A DNA stretch of 30,877 nt from an uncultured Pseudoxanthomonas sp. (GTDB lineage Bacteria > Pseudomonadota > Gammaproteobacteria > Xanthomonadales > Xanthomonadaceae), in NCBI GenBank assembly GCA_937975725.1, contig CALJUL010000078.1, positions 1-30,877 of the forward strand. Direction: 5' to 3'. Of the stretch, positions 22,489 to 30,490 are shown in pieces. Under the pieces are notes generated by a model that was not told the DNA's origin, ran no database searches, and worked only from the letters and a program-made list of their open reading frames with translations. The translations under genes and the position numbers were made by a program. Position 1 is the stretch's first letter. Every line of letters begins with the position of its first letter.

Positions 22489-24204
22489 ATGACCTCTGCC
22501 GCACCTCCCGCTCCCGCGCGCCCGCTTTCGCTGCGTCGCAAGTTCACGCGCGCGGTGCTGCTGGCGGCGCTGCTGCCGGCGGTCGGCTTGGGCGTGGTGG
22601 AACAGATGGCGCACTACCGGGCGCAGCAGCAGCACCTGCGCGACCGGGTGGAAGTGACGACGGTGCTCAGCGCGGCGGCCGTGGACGAGTTCGTGCAGTC
22701 GCACCTTTCCGGCGTGCTGCTGGTCGCCCGGCTCACGCCGGCCGATGCCGACTGGACGGTGCCGCTGTCGGAACTGCGCGACCGCTACCCGGCCTTCATC
22801 AGCGTGCTGGCGACCGACGCCGAGGGCAACGTGCCGCTGCTGCTGCCGCAGCCGCCCGCGGACGCGCCGGCCACCGGCGTGCGCGACCGCGCCTACTTCA
22901 ACATTCCGCGCGTGACCGGCAGGCCGTTCGTCTCCAACGCCTTCGTCGGCCGCCGGCTGGGCAACGACCCGCTGGTGGCGGTGTCGGCGCCGATCGAGCG
23001 CGACGGGCGCTTCGCCGGGGTGGTGGAAGGCTCGATCCGGGTGGACGCCTTCACTTCGTTGCGCGCCGCGTCGATGCGCCGGCGCGGCATGGGCATGCTG
23101 ATCCTGGATCGCCAGCACCAGGTGATCCATGCTTCGGAGGGGTTGCCTTTCCGTTTCATGCAGCGTGTGGACGACGTTCGCTTCGCCGTCGCGACCGTGC
23201 CCGGCCAGCGCGTCTCGGCGCCGCGGCGCATGCGCGGGGCGATGGCCGACGGGCGCGATGCCTGGGTGTCGCAGGCCACGCTGGCGTCGGGCTGGACCCT
23301 GGTGGTGTTCGCGCCGGACGACGTGCTGCGGGTCATCCTGCGCGAACGTACCCTGGGCACGCTGGGCGTGCTGCTGCTGGTCGCCGGCGGCGTCTGGCTG
23401 GCCTACGCCTGGCAGATGGGCCGGTTCAACCGCGCGTTGCAGCGCCTGCTGGATGCGTTGAAGGCGCTGGCCACGCACCAGCACCCGGATGCCGGCGCCA
23501 TCGGTTCGCTGCCGGAGGAATTCCAGCCGCTGGGCCAGGCGATCGGGCGGTTGTCGGTGCAACTGGAGGACGCCAACCGCGAACTGGAGCGTTCGCTGGC
23601 CGACCAGCGCGCGCTGTCGCTGTCGCTGCAACATACGCTGGAGCAGCGCGAGCAGGAGATCCAGGCGCGCATCGCCGAGCTGCGGCAGGCCAACGCCGAA
23701 CTGGACCGCCTCAACCGCACCGATCCGCTGACCGGCTGCCTCAACCGGCGCGGCCTGCAGCACCGGCTCACGCAGTGGAGCGACGAGATGGGGCGCTTGC
23801 AGGAACCGGTGGCGATGATCGCCATCGACGTGGACTGCTTCAAGGCCTACAACGACCGCTACGGCCACGCGGCCGGCGACGCCACGCTGCGGCGCGTGGC
23901 CGGGATGGCGGCCAGCATGCTGCGCAGCGGCGAGGACGCGCTGGCGCGCATGGGCGGCGAGGAATTCCTGATGCTGTTGCACCGGCCGGACGAAGCGCTG
24001 GCCGAGGAAATGGCCGAGCGCGTGCGCAGCGGCGTGCAGGCGCTGGGCATCGCCCACGACGGGTCGCCGTGGGGTGTGGTGACGGTCAGCGTCGGCCTCG
24101 TCCACGGCCTGCCGGGGATGGACTACGCGCAGGTGTTCCTGGTGGCCGACGAAGCGCTGTACCGGGCCAAGCACGGCGGACGCAACCGGGTGGAATGCGA
24201 CTGA
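22489..24204 (+). CDS. Membrane diguanylate cyclase (Cache - HAMP-like - GGDEF)
   Basis: A 571-aa enzyme predicted to make cyclic-di-GMP from two GTP. TM1 is about 20-38 and TM2 about 288-307. The periplasmic region between them looks like a double Cache domain (RDRAYFNIPRVTGRPFVSNAFVG, DPLVAVSAPIERDGRFAGVV). A HAMP-like segment and a long coiled coil (about 355-410) lead to the GGDEF domain (about 408-568): TDPLTGCLNRRG, AIDVDCFKAYNDRYGHAAGD and the active-site ARMGGEEFLML with GGEEF at 489-493. The inhibitory RxxD site is not intact: the four residues in that position are Ser-Gly-Glu-Asp, so product inhibition may be absent. ATG 22489 starts before the basic, hydrophobic N-terminus. The small TonB-C-like gene follows after 53 bases. 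Confidence 0.93.
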   Translation: MTSAAPPAPARPLSLRRKFTRAVLLAALLPAVGLGVVEQMAHYRAQQQHLRDRVEVTTVLSAAAVDEFVQSHLSGVLLVARLTPADADWTVPLSELRDRYPAFISVLATDAEGNVPLLLPQPPADAPATGVRDRAYFNIPRVTGRPFVSNAFVGRRLGNDPLVAVSAPIERDGRFAGVVEGSIRVDAFTSLRAASMRRRGMGMLILDRQHQVIHASEGLPFRFMQRVDDVRFAVATVPGQRVSAPRRMRGAMADGRDAWVSQATLASGWTLVVFAPDDVLRVILRERTLGTLGVLLLVAGGVWLAYAWQMGRFNRALQRLLDALKALATHQHPDAGAIGSLPEEFQPLGQAIGRLSVQLEDANRELERSLADQRALSLSLQHTLEQREQEIQARIAELRQANAELDRLNRTDPLTGCLNRRGLQHRLTQWSDEMGRLQEPVAMIAIDVDCFKAYNDRYGHAAGDATLRRVAGMAASMLRSGEDALARMGGEEFLMLLHRPDEALAEEMAERVRSGVQALGIAHDGSPWGVVTVSVGLVHGLPGMDYAQVFLVADEALYRAKHGGRNRVECD

Positions 24205-24257
24205 CGCCGGCCGCGGCCGGCATGCGACACTGCCGGCCAGCATGCTAGGAGAAGCCG

Positions 24258-24641
24258 ATGCGCCGTGTGCCGGTACTGCTGTCGTCCTGCCTGTTGCCGC
24301 TGTTTGCGGCGGCTGCGCCTGCCGGGATTCCGCCCTCCGTGATGGAGCGCGAGACCTGCCGGCAGCACGTGGCCGAGATGCCCAGGGTCGGCCCGGCCGA
24401 CCTGCCGCGGGTGCCGGGCGAATACGAATCCTACGTGGTGATCGACTATCGCCTGGACGGCAGCGGCCGCGCGGTCGACGCGCGCGTGGTGGAGGCGCAG
24501 CCGCGCAAGCGTGCGTTCGGGACTGCGGCGCTGGCCTTGCTGGCGCGCATCGCATTCGCGCCAGGCGCAGTCGAGGAGCACTGCACCCATGTACGCACCT
24601 TCAGCAAGGTGCGGCGCGGCAGCGTTGAATCGCCGATGTGA
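24258..24641 (+). CDS. Small secreted protein with TonB C-terminal-like domain
   Basis: A 127-aa protein with AGGAG six bases before ATG 24258. The signal peptide is MRRVPVLLSSCLLPLFAAAA, probably cleaved after PAG or AAA. The rest resembles a TonB C-terminal domain: ESYVVIDYRLDGSGRAVDARVVEAQ, then AFGTAALALLARIAFAPG, matching the beta-hairpin and helix pattern of that fold (PF03544-like). It has no Pro-rich spacer, and its only hydrophobic segment looks cleavable, so it is probably a free periplasmic protein and not a classical energy transducer. Cys34 and Cys109 could form a disulphide. It lies between two c-di-GMP genes, close behind the cyclase, and converges with the GGDEF-EAL gene. Its role is unknown. 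Confidence 0.78.
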   Translation: MRRVPVLLSSCLLPLFAAAAPAGIPPSVMERETCRQHVAEMPRVGPADLPRVPGEYESYVVIDYRLDGSGRAVDARVVEAQPRKRAFGTAALALLARIAFAPGAVEEHCTHVRTFSKVRRGSVESPM

Positions 24642-24665
24642 CGCGCCGGCGCCGGCCTGCGCGGT

Positions 24666-27383
24666 TCAGCGCACCAGGCTGAGCCGGCGCATCGGTTCCT
24701 GGCGCTGGAAGGCCACGCGCTCGGGGCGGTGCAGTGCATAGCCCTGGCCGTAGTCCACGCCCAGCGCGCGCAGCGCGTCGCGCAGGCGCGGGCTGCTGAC
24801 CCATTCGGCCACGACTTTCAGGCCGCGCTGGTGGCCGATCTGCACGATGGCGCTGACGATGGTGCGGCTCATCGGGTCGGTTTCCAGGTCGCGGATGAAG
24901 CTGCCGTCGATCTTGATCAGGTCCACCGGCAGGTTCTTCAGGTAGCCGAACGAGGACATGCCCGCGCCGAAGTCGTCCAGCGCGATCAGGCAGCCGGCCT
25001 GGCGCAGGCGCTCGATCACGCGCACCACCTTGAGCAGGTTGCGCACGGCGACGGTCTCGGTGATCTCGAAGCAGACCCGGTGCGCCGGCACCGCATACTC
25101 GGCGATGCGCGCCAGGATGAAGTCGGCCAGCCCTTCGTCCTCGATGCTGGCGCCGGAGAGGTTGATCGCGCAGGTGCCGGGCACCTCGCCGCTGGCGTGC
25201 AACTGACCGAAGTGCGCCAGCGCGGTGCGGATCACCCAGCGGTCGATGGCCGGCATCAGGCCGTAGCGCTCGGCCGCGGGCAGGAAGGCGCCGGGCAGGA
25301 CGATGCCGTCGTCCTCGTCGCGCAGGCGCAGCAGCAGTTCGACCGAGGGCGCGCTCTCGTCGCCGTCCAGCGGCACGATGTGCTGGTAGTCCAGCAGCAG
25401 GCGGTCCTGCTCCACCGCCCAGCGCAGCCGGTTGGCCCATTCCATCTCGCCGTGCCGGCGCGTGGTTTCGTTGTCCTCGCGGTAGACGTGCACGCGGTTG
25501 CGGCCGTTCTCCTTGGCCAGGTAACAGGCGGTGTCGGCCCAGGCCAGCAGGTCCTTCAGCGTGGTCTCGTGGCGGTCCACCATGACCACGCCGATGCTGG
25601 CGCTGACCGTGTAGGTGCGGTCCTGCCAGACGAACATCAGACCCTCGATGCGCTCGCGCAGGCGCTCGGCCAGGGTGCGCGCGCCGTCGGCGTCCAGGTG
25701 GAAGGCCATCAGGCCGAACTCGTCGCCGCCCAGCCGCGCCAGCACGTCGCCGTTGCGGAGCTGCTGGCGCATCACCAGCGCGAGCTGCGCCAGCAACTGG
25801 TCGCCGGCCATGTGGCCGGAGACGTCGTTGATCAGCTTGAACTGGTCCAGGTCGATGTAGAGCAGGGCGAAGGGCGCGGCACCCGGGTGGGTCTTGCGCT
25901 CCATCAGCGCCTGTTCGAGCCGGCGTTCGAATTCGCGCCGGTTGCACAGATCGGTGAGGGCGTCGTGGCTGGCCTGGTAGCTGAGGCGCTCGGTCAGTTC
26001 GCGCTGCTCGGAGATGTCGCTGGCGACCATCAGCAGGTGCGGCTCGCCGTCCATGTCCAGTTGCGCGATCGAGGCGTTGGCCCAGAACGCCTGTCCGTCC
26101 GGGCTTATCAGCACCGCCTCCAGGCTGCCCCAGTCGTGGCCGACGGTGTAGGGATCGCTGGCGCGGTGCTGCAACAGGGGATCGGAGAACAGCGCCGCCA
26201 GCGGCAGGCCGACCGGATCGCCCAGGCGCAGGCGCGCGGCCTGGTTGGCGTAGACGATGCGGCCGTCGCGCGCGCTGGCCAGCAGCACCAGTGCAGGCAG
26301 CAGTTCGTTGAGCGTGCGGAAGCGCATCTCGCTCTCGCGGTAGCGCGCGCTCATCTCGCGGCCCATCGCCAGCGCGCGCTGGCGGGTGGTGGTCAGCGAC
26401 CAGGTCAGCGCCGCCAGCAGCACGCTGATGATCGCGCCGCCGGCGATGATGGCCTGCAGGCGGCCCAGGTCCGGCGCCTGCGGCCGGGGCAGCAGTTCCA
26501 GTTGCCAGCGGCGGCCGCCGAAATCCAGCGCGCGCGCTTGCGCTGGCAGTTCGTCGGAGCTTTCGCCGCCGGCGTCGTAGAACGGCGCATCGCCCAGGCG
26601 GGTGTCGTGCAGGCGCACGCGGAAGGTTTCGGTCACTTCGCCGCGCAGGGCGGTTTCCACCAGCGGCTCGATGCGCATGCCCACCGCCAGTGCGCCGATC
26701 TCGCGCGCGCGCCGCTGGTTGGAGGTCAGCGGCGTGGGGCCGTTCGAATAGACCGGCAGGCGCAGGGTGACGCCGAGCGGGTTGTGGCCTTCGCGCGTGC
26801 TCTGGCGCAGCGCGAACGGCGCGGACATCACCACCGTGTCGGTGTCACGCGCCTGAAGCAGCGCCGCCAGGTTGGCCCGCTGGTGGACCATGTCGAAGCC
26901 CAGCAGGCTGGTGTTGGACCGCAGCGGGGTGACGAATTCGTAGCGGTAGGACACGTCGTCCGCCAGCGGCTGCCCGGCGGGCTGGCGCCGCGCAAAGGCC
27001 ACCGAAGTGTAGGCGCCGGGCGGCAGCGGGCTGTGCAGGTTGGCGTGGTACTGGGCGAACTTGTCCTGGTCCATCGTGTCGTTGGACAGGAAGACCGTCT
27101 GCATGCCGCGCAGCATCGCCGCCGCCTGGCCCAGCGGTGCGCGCAGCCGTTCGGCCGCCTGGTCGGCCAGCGCGCTGCGCGCCAGTTCGGCCCGCCGTCG
27201 GGTTTCGCTCCATTCGCGCTGGGCCAGCAACGCGCTGGCCAGCAGGCCCGCGACCAGCATGCCCAGCGCCCAGCCGAGCGGCGGCACGCCGGGGCGGGCC
27301 GGGCGCAAGGGGGCGGTGCCTGGGTTGTCGGGGCGGCTGGCTTCCACCGGCGGACCTGCATGGCTGAAGGGGCGGATCAGCAA
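24666..27383 (-). CDS. CHASE - PAS - GGDEF - EAL cyclic-di-GMP signalling protein
   Basis: A 905-aa inner-membrane protein. TM1 is about 36-55 and TM2 about 308-330, with a periplasmic CHASE domain between (about 85-250: GMQTVFLSNDTMDQDKFAQY, SVAFARRQ, YEFVTPLRSNTSLLGFD). A PAS domain with a PAC tail follows (about 352-462). The GGDEF domain is complete (GGDEF at 552-556) and has an intact inhibitory RxxD site (Arg543, Asp546). The EAL domain (about 645-900) has ELL in place of EAL but keeps ExLLR (Glu682). It also has FEITETVAV, Asp803-Asp804 in LDDFGAGMSSF, Lys824, Glu860 (in VAEWV, usually VAEGV) and Gln880, so hydrolysis of c-di-GMP remains plausible. The first start in frame is TTG 27383; GTG 27347 or 27287 are alternatives. 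Confidence 0.92.
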   Translation of the reverse strand: MLIRPFSHAGPPVEASRPDNPGTAPLRPARPGVPPLGWALGMLVAGLLASALLAQREWSETRRRAELARSALADQAAERLRAPLGQAAAMLRGMQTVFLSNDTMDQDKFAQYHANLHSPLPPGAYTSVAFARRQPAGQPLADDVSYRYEFVTPLRSNTSLLGFDMVHQRANLAALLQARDTDTVVMSAPFALRQSTREGHNPLGVTLRLPVYSNGPTPLTSNQRRAREIGALAVGMRIEPLVETALRGEVTETFRVRLHDTRLGDAPFYDAGGESSDELPAQARALDFGGRRWQLELLPRPQAPDLGRLQAIIAGGAIISVLLAALTWSLTTTRQRALAMGREMSARYRESEMRFRTLNELLPALVLLASARDGRIVYANQAARLRLGDPVGLPLAALFSDPLLQHRASDPYTVGHDWGSLEAVLISPDGQAFWANASIAQLDMDGEPHLLMVASDISEQRELTERLSYQASHDALTDLCNRREFERRLEQALMERKTHPGAAPFALLYIDLDQFKLINDVSGHMAGDQLLAQLALVMRQQLRNGDVLARLGGDEFGLMAFHLDADGARTLAERLRERIEGLMFVWQDRTYTVSASIGVVMVDRHETTLKDLLAWADTACYLAKENGRNRVHVYREDNETTRRHGEMEWANRLRWAVEQDRLLLDYQHIVPLDGDESAPSVELLLRLRDEDDGIVLPGAFLPAAERYGLMPAIDRWVIRTALAHFGQLHASGEVPGTCAINLSGASIEDEGLADFILARIAEYAVPAHRVCFEITETVAVRNLLKVVRVIERLRQAGCLIALDDFGAGMSSFGYLKNLPVDLIKIDGSFIRDLETDPMSRTIVSAIVQIGHQRGLKVVAEWVSSPRLRDALRALGVDYGQGYALHRPERVAFQRQEPMRRLSLVR

Positions 27384-27659
27384 TGGCGGGGGAGGGAAAG
27401 CCCGGCGCGCCGTGCAACGCTTTCCCTGTCCGGCACTATTGTGACTCGATAAGTATCGGCACTGCCTGCGCTTTCTTGATTTGGGCCGGGGGCCGGACTT
27501 GAGCGGGCGGTCCGCGGGGACGCGCCGTGACGGAATGCGGCGGGATGGTTGTTCACCGACATCCGCGGGTCGGGGAACAGGGGACTGGGCGGACTGCCAC
27601 CTCTGCGCGCCGTCTCACCGCGGATTACCGTCGTCCAATCCCGGCGAAGAGCGCCACGC
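27384..27659. other. 276-bp intergenic region between the lysR and GGDEF-EAL genes
   Basis: Both flanking genes are on the minus strand. No gene or strong terminator is seen after lysR. A short dyad CGATA-AG-TATCG lies at 27447-27458, beside a CACAAT on the minus strand that could be a -10 for the GGDEF-EAL gene without a good -35. The GC-rich stretch at 27485-27530 holds no clear structure. Confidence 0.4.
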
Positions 27660-28628
27660 CTAGCGCTCGGAGTGCCCGCTCTCGTCGTAGTCGCGCCGCT
27701 CGAACAGGTGCGGCTGGATCAGTTCGATGAACGCCCGCGCCTGCGGCGACAGGAATTTGCCCTTGCGCACGACGACCCCGTAGCTGCGCGAAGGGAACCA
27801 CTGCGCCAGCGAGCGCGCCGCCAGCCGGTCGCGGTCGGCTTCGCCCAGGCAGATCGAGGCGATGATCGAAATGCCCATGCCCATGCCGACGTACTGCTTG
27901 ATCACCTCCCAGCCCCCCACCTCCAGCGCCACCGTGTACGGCACGCGCGCCTGCTGGAACACCAGGTCCACCAGACGGTAGGTGACCAGCCGCTTGGGCG
28001 GCAGGATCAGGCCGTAGGGCGACAGGTCCTCCAGCCGCAGGTCGCGCTTGCCCGCCAGCGGATGGCCCGGCGGCGTGATCAGCATCGGTTCGAAGCGGTA
28101 GACCGGCGCGTAGCTCAGGTCCGCCGGCACGTCGAGCACCGAGCCCACCGCCAGATCCACCGCGTCCGAGCGCAGCAGGTCGGTGCCGTCGGCGGTGGCG
28201 GCATTGTGCAGGGTCAGCCGCACCTCCGGGTGCTGCCGGCGGAAGTGCTCCACGATCTTCGGCAGCAGGTAGAGGATGGTCGAACTGTTGGCGGCCACGT
28301 TCAGTTCGCCGGCGTCCAGCCCGCTGACCTTCTCGCGGAAAGTCCGGTCCAGCCCGTCCAGGCCGGCCACCAGCGGCTGCGCCAGCTCGTACAGGACCTG
28401 GCCCTCGCGGCTGGGGGTCAGCCGGCGTCCGCTGCGCTCGAACAGGGTGACCCCCAGTTCCCGCTCCAGCGCCTGCAACTGCAGGGTGATGGCCGGCTGG
28501 CTGACGAACAGCGCCTCCGCGGCCCGCGACACCGACCCCAGCCGCACCGTCTGGCAGAAGGCCCGCAGGGGCTTCAGGCGGTCGGATTTGTAGGCGAATC
28601 GCGGAGTTGGAGGCGCCGGACCGGACAT
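27660..28628 (-). CDS. LysR-family transcriptional regulator (CysB-like), probable regulator of aceBA
   Basis: A 322-aa LysR regulator. The winged HTH (about 18-78) shows LKPLRAFCQTVRLGSVSRAAEAL followed by FVSQPAITLQLQALERELG. The effector-binding domain (about 105-312) begins at GELNVAANSSTILYLLPKIVEHF and includes VGMGMGISIIASICL. It is divergent from aceB across 112 bp, the classic LysR layout, so control of malate synthase and isocitrate lyase is inferred. The start ATG 28628 has no Shine-Dalgarno. The best -10 (TATAGT, 28639-28644 on the minus strand) is so close that the mRNA may be nearly leaderless. Overlap of that -10 with a T-N11-A dyad suggests autorepression. No other in-frame start lies nearby. 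Confidence 0.93.
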   Translation of the reverse strand: MSGPAPPTPRFAYKSDRLKPLRAFCQTVRLGSVSRAAEALFVSQPAITLQLQALERELGVTLFERSGRRLTPSREGQVLYELAQPLVAGLDGLDRTFREKVSGLDAGELNVAANSSTILYLLPKIVEHFRRQHPEVRLTLHNAATADGTDLLRSDAVDLAVGSVLDVPADLSYAPVYRFEPMLITPPGHPLAGKRDLRLEDLSPYGLILPPKRLVTYRLVDLVFQQARVPYTVALEVGGWEVIKQYVGMGMGISIIASICLGEADRDRLAARSLAQWFPSRSYGVVVRKGKFLSPQARAFIELIQPHLFERRDYDESGHSER

Positions 28629-28641
28629 GGTTTCACTGACT

Positions 28642-28656
28642 ATAAGTTCTGCTTAT
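28642..28656. promoter_or_regulatory. LysR-type box (T-N11-A) in the lysR-aceB control region
   Basis: ATAAGTTCTGCTTAT has 5-bp perfect arms ATAAG/CTTAT around five bases and contains the T-N11-A dyad bound by LysR-type regulators. It starts 14 bases upstream of the lysR start codon and overlaps a TATAGT -10-like element for lysR (28639-28644), as expected for an autoregulatory site. Binding by the adjacent LysR is inferred. Confidence 0.6.
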
Positions 28657-28664
28657 TTACTGCA

Positions 28665-28685
28665 TTGACAAAACTGTTTTGTCAA
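28665..28685. promoter_or_regulatory. Perfect 9-bp-arm palindrome over the aceB -35
   Basis: Arms TTGACAAAA (28665-28673) and its exact complement (28677-28685) around CTG. The left arm contains a consensus -35 TTGACA (28665-28670) for the aceB direction, with a weak -10 TACCTT at 28687-28692 (16-base spacer). By symmetry the minus strand also carries TTGACA. A protein bound here would cover the aceB -35, so a repressor operator or a second LysR contact is plausible; no specific regulator is assigned. Confidence 0.65.
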
Positions 28686-28740
28686 ATACCTTGTTGCAGC
28701 GCAGTGTGGGGTTCCAGCAAGACGCCAGGAGCCGCCCGCC

Positions 28741-30387
28741 ATGTCCGCCCCCGCTTTCGCCCTGTCTTCCCGCGATTCCCGTTTCGACCGTCCCACCCCC
28801 GGCATCGCCCTGACCACCCAGGTGGCCGGGCAGGACGCCCTGCTGTCGCCCGGCGCGCTGGCGCTGCTGGTCTCGCTGCACCGTGCGATCGAGCCCGAGC
28901 GCCAGGCCCGTCTGCGGGCCCGGCGCGAGCGGCAGGCGTTCTTCGACGCGGGCGGCTTGCCGGACTTCCGTCCCGACACCCGTGGCATCCGCGAGGACGA
29001 CTGGACCGTGGCGCCGATCCCGGCCGCGCTGCAGGACCGCCGGGTGGAGATCACCGGCCCGGTCGACCCGAAGATGGTCATCAACGCGCTGAACTCCGGC
29101 GCCAAGGTGTTCATGGCCGACTTCGAGGATTCCACCTCGCCGACCTGGCAGAACCTGCTGACCGGCCAGCGCGCGCTGATCGGCGCGGTGGCCGGCGACC
29201 TGACCTTCACCGGCCCCGCTTCGGACGGCTCGCCCGGTAAACACTATGCGTTGAAGCCACAGAACGAGCAGGCCGTGCTCCTGGTGCGCCCGCGCGGCTG
29301 GCACCTGGACGAGAAGCACGTGCTGATCGACGGCGCGCCCATCGCCGGCGGCCTGTTCGACGTGGCGGTGTTCGCCTGGCACAACGCCCGCGCGCTGCAG
29401 GCGAAGGACCGCGGCCCGTACTTCTACCTGCCCAAGCTGCAGAGCATGGAAGAGGCCGCGCTGTGGGAGACCGCGCTGTCGCACATCGAGGCCGCGCTGG
29501 GCCTGCCGCACGGGCAGATGAAGGTCACCGTGCTGATCGAGACGCTGCCGGCGGTGTTCGAGATGCACGAGATCCTGCACGCATTGCGCGACCGCATTGC
29601 CGGCCTGAACTGCGGCCGCTGGGACTACATCTTTTCCTACCTGAAGACCTTCCGCCGCCACGCCGACAAGGTGCTGCCCGAGCGCGGCCAGGTGACGATG
29701 ACGCAGCCGTTCCTGAAGGCGTATTCCGAACTGCTGATCCAGACCTGCCACCGCCGCGGCGCGCACGCCATGGGTGGCATGGCCGCGCAGATCCCGATCA
29801 ACAACGACGAGGCCGCCAACGAACAGGCGCTGGCGCGCGTGCGCGCCGACAAGCTGCGCGAAGTCAGCGCCGGCCACGACGGTACCTGGGTGGCGCACCC
29901 GGCGCTGATCCCGGTGGCGAAGGCGATCTTCGACGAGCACATGCCGCAGTCCAACCAGCGCGGCGTGCTGCGCGAGGACGTGTCCGTCACGCGCGACGAC
30001 CTGATCCGCCCCTCCACCGGCACCATCACCCGCGCCGGCTTCGAGGGCAACGTGGAAGTCTGCGTGCGCTACCTGGCCGCGTGGCTGGACGGCAACGGCT
30101 GCGTGCCGATCCACTGGCTGATGGAGGACGCCGCCACCGCCGAGATCTCGCGCACGCAGATCTGGCAGTGGCTGCACACCGCCGACGTGCACCTGTGCGA
30201 CGGCACCCAGATCGACTACGCCCTGCTGCAACGCACGCTGGCCGCGCTGCCGGCGAAGCTGGGCGACCCGCAGAAGCTGCCGGGCGGCGCGCGCATCGAC
30301 GAGGCCATCGCGCTGCTGGACGAACTGAGCCGCGCCGACGAACTGGCCGACTTCCTGACCCTGCCCGCCTACGCGCGCATCGATTGA
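28741..30387 (+). CDS. aceB: Malate synthase A
   Basis: Condenses glyoxylate with acetyl-CoA to malate, the second step of the glyoxylate shunt, in the cytosol. The protein is 548 aa, close to the usual 530-550 for form A. Visible family blocks are KMVINALNSGAKVFMADFED, RGWHLDEKHV, TVLIETLPAVFEMHEIL, the signature AGLNCGRWDYIFSYLKTF (GLNCGRWDY at 288-296), MGGMAAQIPI, and DGTWVAHPALIP. All are intact, so it should be active. AGGAG lies nine bases before ATG 28741. aceA follows after 103 bases on the same strand, forming an aceBA operon. The divergent LysR and the two dyads in the 112-bp leader are the likely control point. Confidence 0.97.
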   Translation: MSAPAFALSSRDSRFDRPTPGIALTTQVAGQDALLSPGALALLVSLHRAIEPERQARLRARRERQAFFDAGGLPDFRPDTRGIREDDWTVAPIPAALQDRRVEITGPVDPKMVINALNSGAKVFMADFEDSTSPTWQNLLTGQRALIGAVAGDLTFTGPASDGSPGKHYALKPQNEQAVLLVRPRGWHLDEKHVLIDGAPIAGGLFDVAVFAWHNARALQAKDRGPYFYLPKLQSMEEAALWETALSHIEAALGLPHGQMKVTVLIETLPAVFEMHEILHALRDRIAGLNCGRWDYIFSYLKTFRRHADKVLPERGQVTMTQPFLKAYSELLIQTCHRRGAHAMGGMAAQIPINNDEAANEQALARVRADKLREVSAGHDGTWVAHPALIPVAKAIFDEHMPQSNQRGVLREDVSVTRDDLIRPSTGTITRAGFEGNVEVCVRYLAAWLDGNGCVPIHWLMEDAATAEISRTQIWQWLHTADVHLCDGTQIDYALLQRTLAALPAKLGDPQKLPGGARIDEAIALLDELSRADELADFLTLPAYARID

Positions 30388-30490
30388 CCGAAAGCCGGGA
30401 CGCGCGCTTCGGAAAGTGCGAAGGCCGTCCCGCCACCATCCGTTCCTCTCCATCCGCCGGAATCCAGGCACCCCACCACGGAGCATCGCC

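Noticed and set aside
24206..24221. GC-only palindrome GCCGGCCGCGGCCGGC after the diguanylate cyclase gene
   Set aside because: No T-run follows and such palindromes are frequent by chance at this GC content. The next gene lies close behind, so readthrough is more likely.
21798..24248. Long plus-strand frame running from the DUF1801 start through the cyclase gene
   Set aside because: Only its first part is meaningful (the N-terminal half of the DUF1801 protein). After the frameshift point it reads as out-of-frame sequence.
22066..24555. An 829-codon open frame on the minus strand opposite the diguanylate cyclase
   Set aside because: Arg/Gln/His-rich shadow crossing three features, with no domain.
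24729..27452. A 907-codon open frame on the plus strand opposite the CHASE-PAS-GGDEF-EAL gene
   Set aside because: Antisense shadow; the sense frame holds four recognisable domains.
27447..27458. CGATA-AG-TATCG dyad with nearby TGTGA as a CRP/Clp site
   Set aside because: Only one TGTGA half-site is present and the spacing does not fit TGTGA-N6-TCACA.
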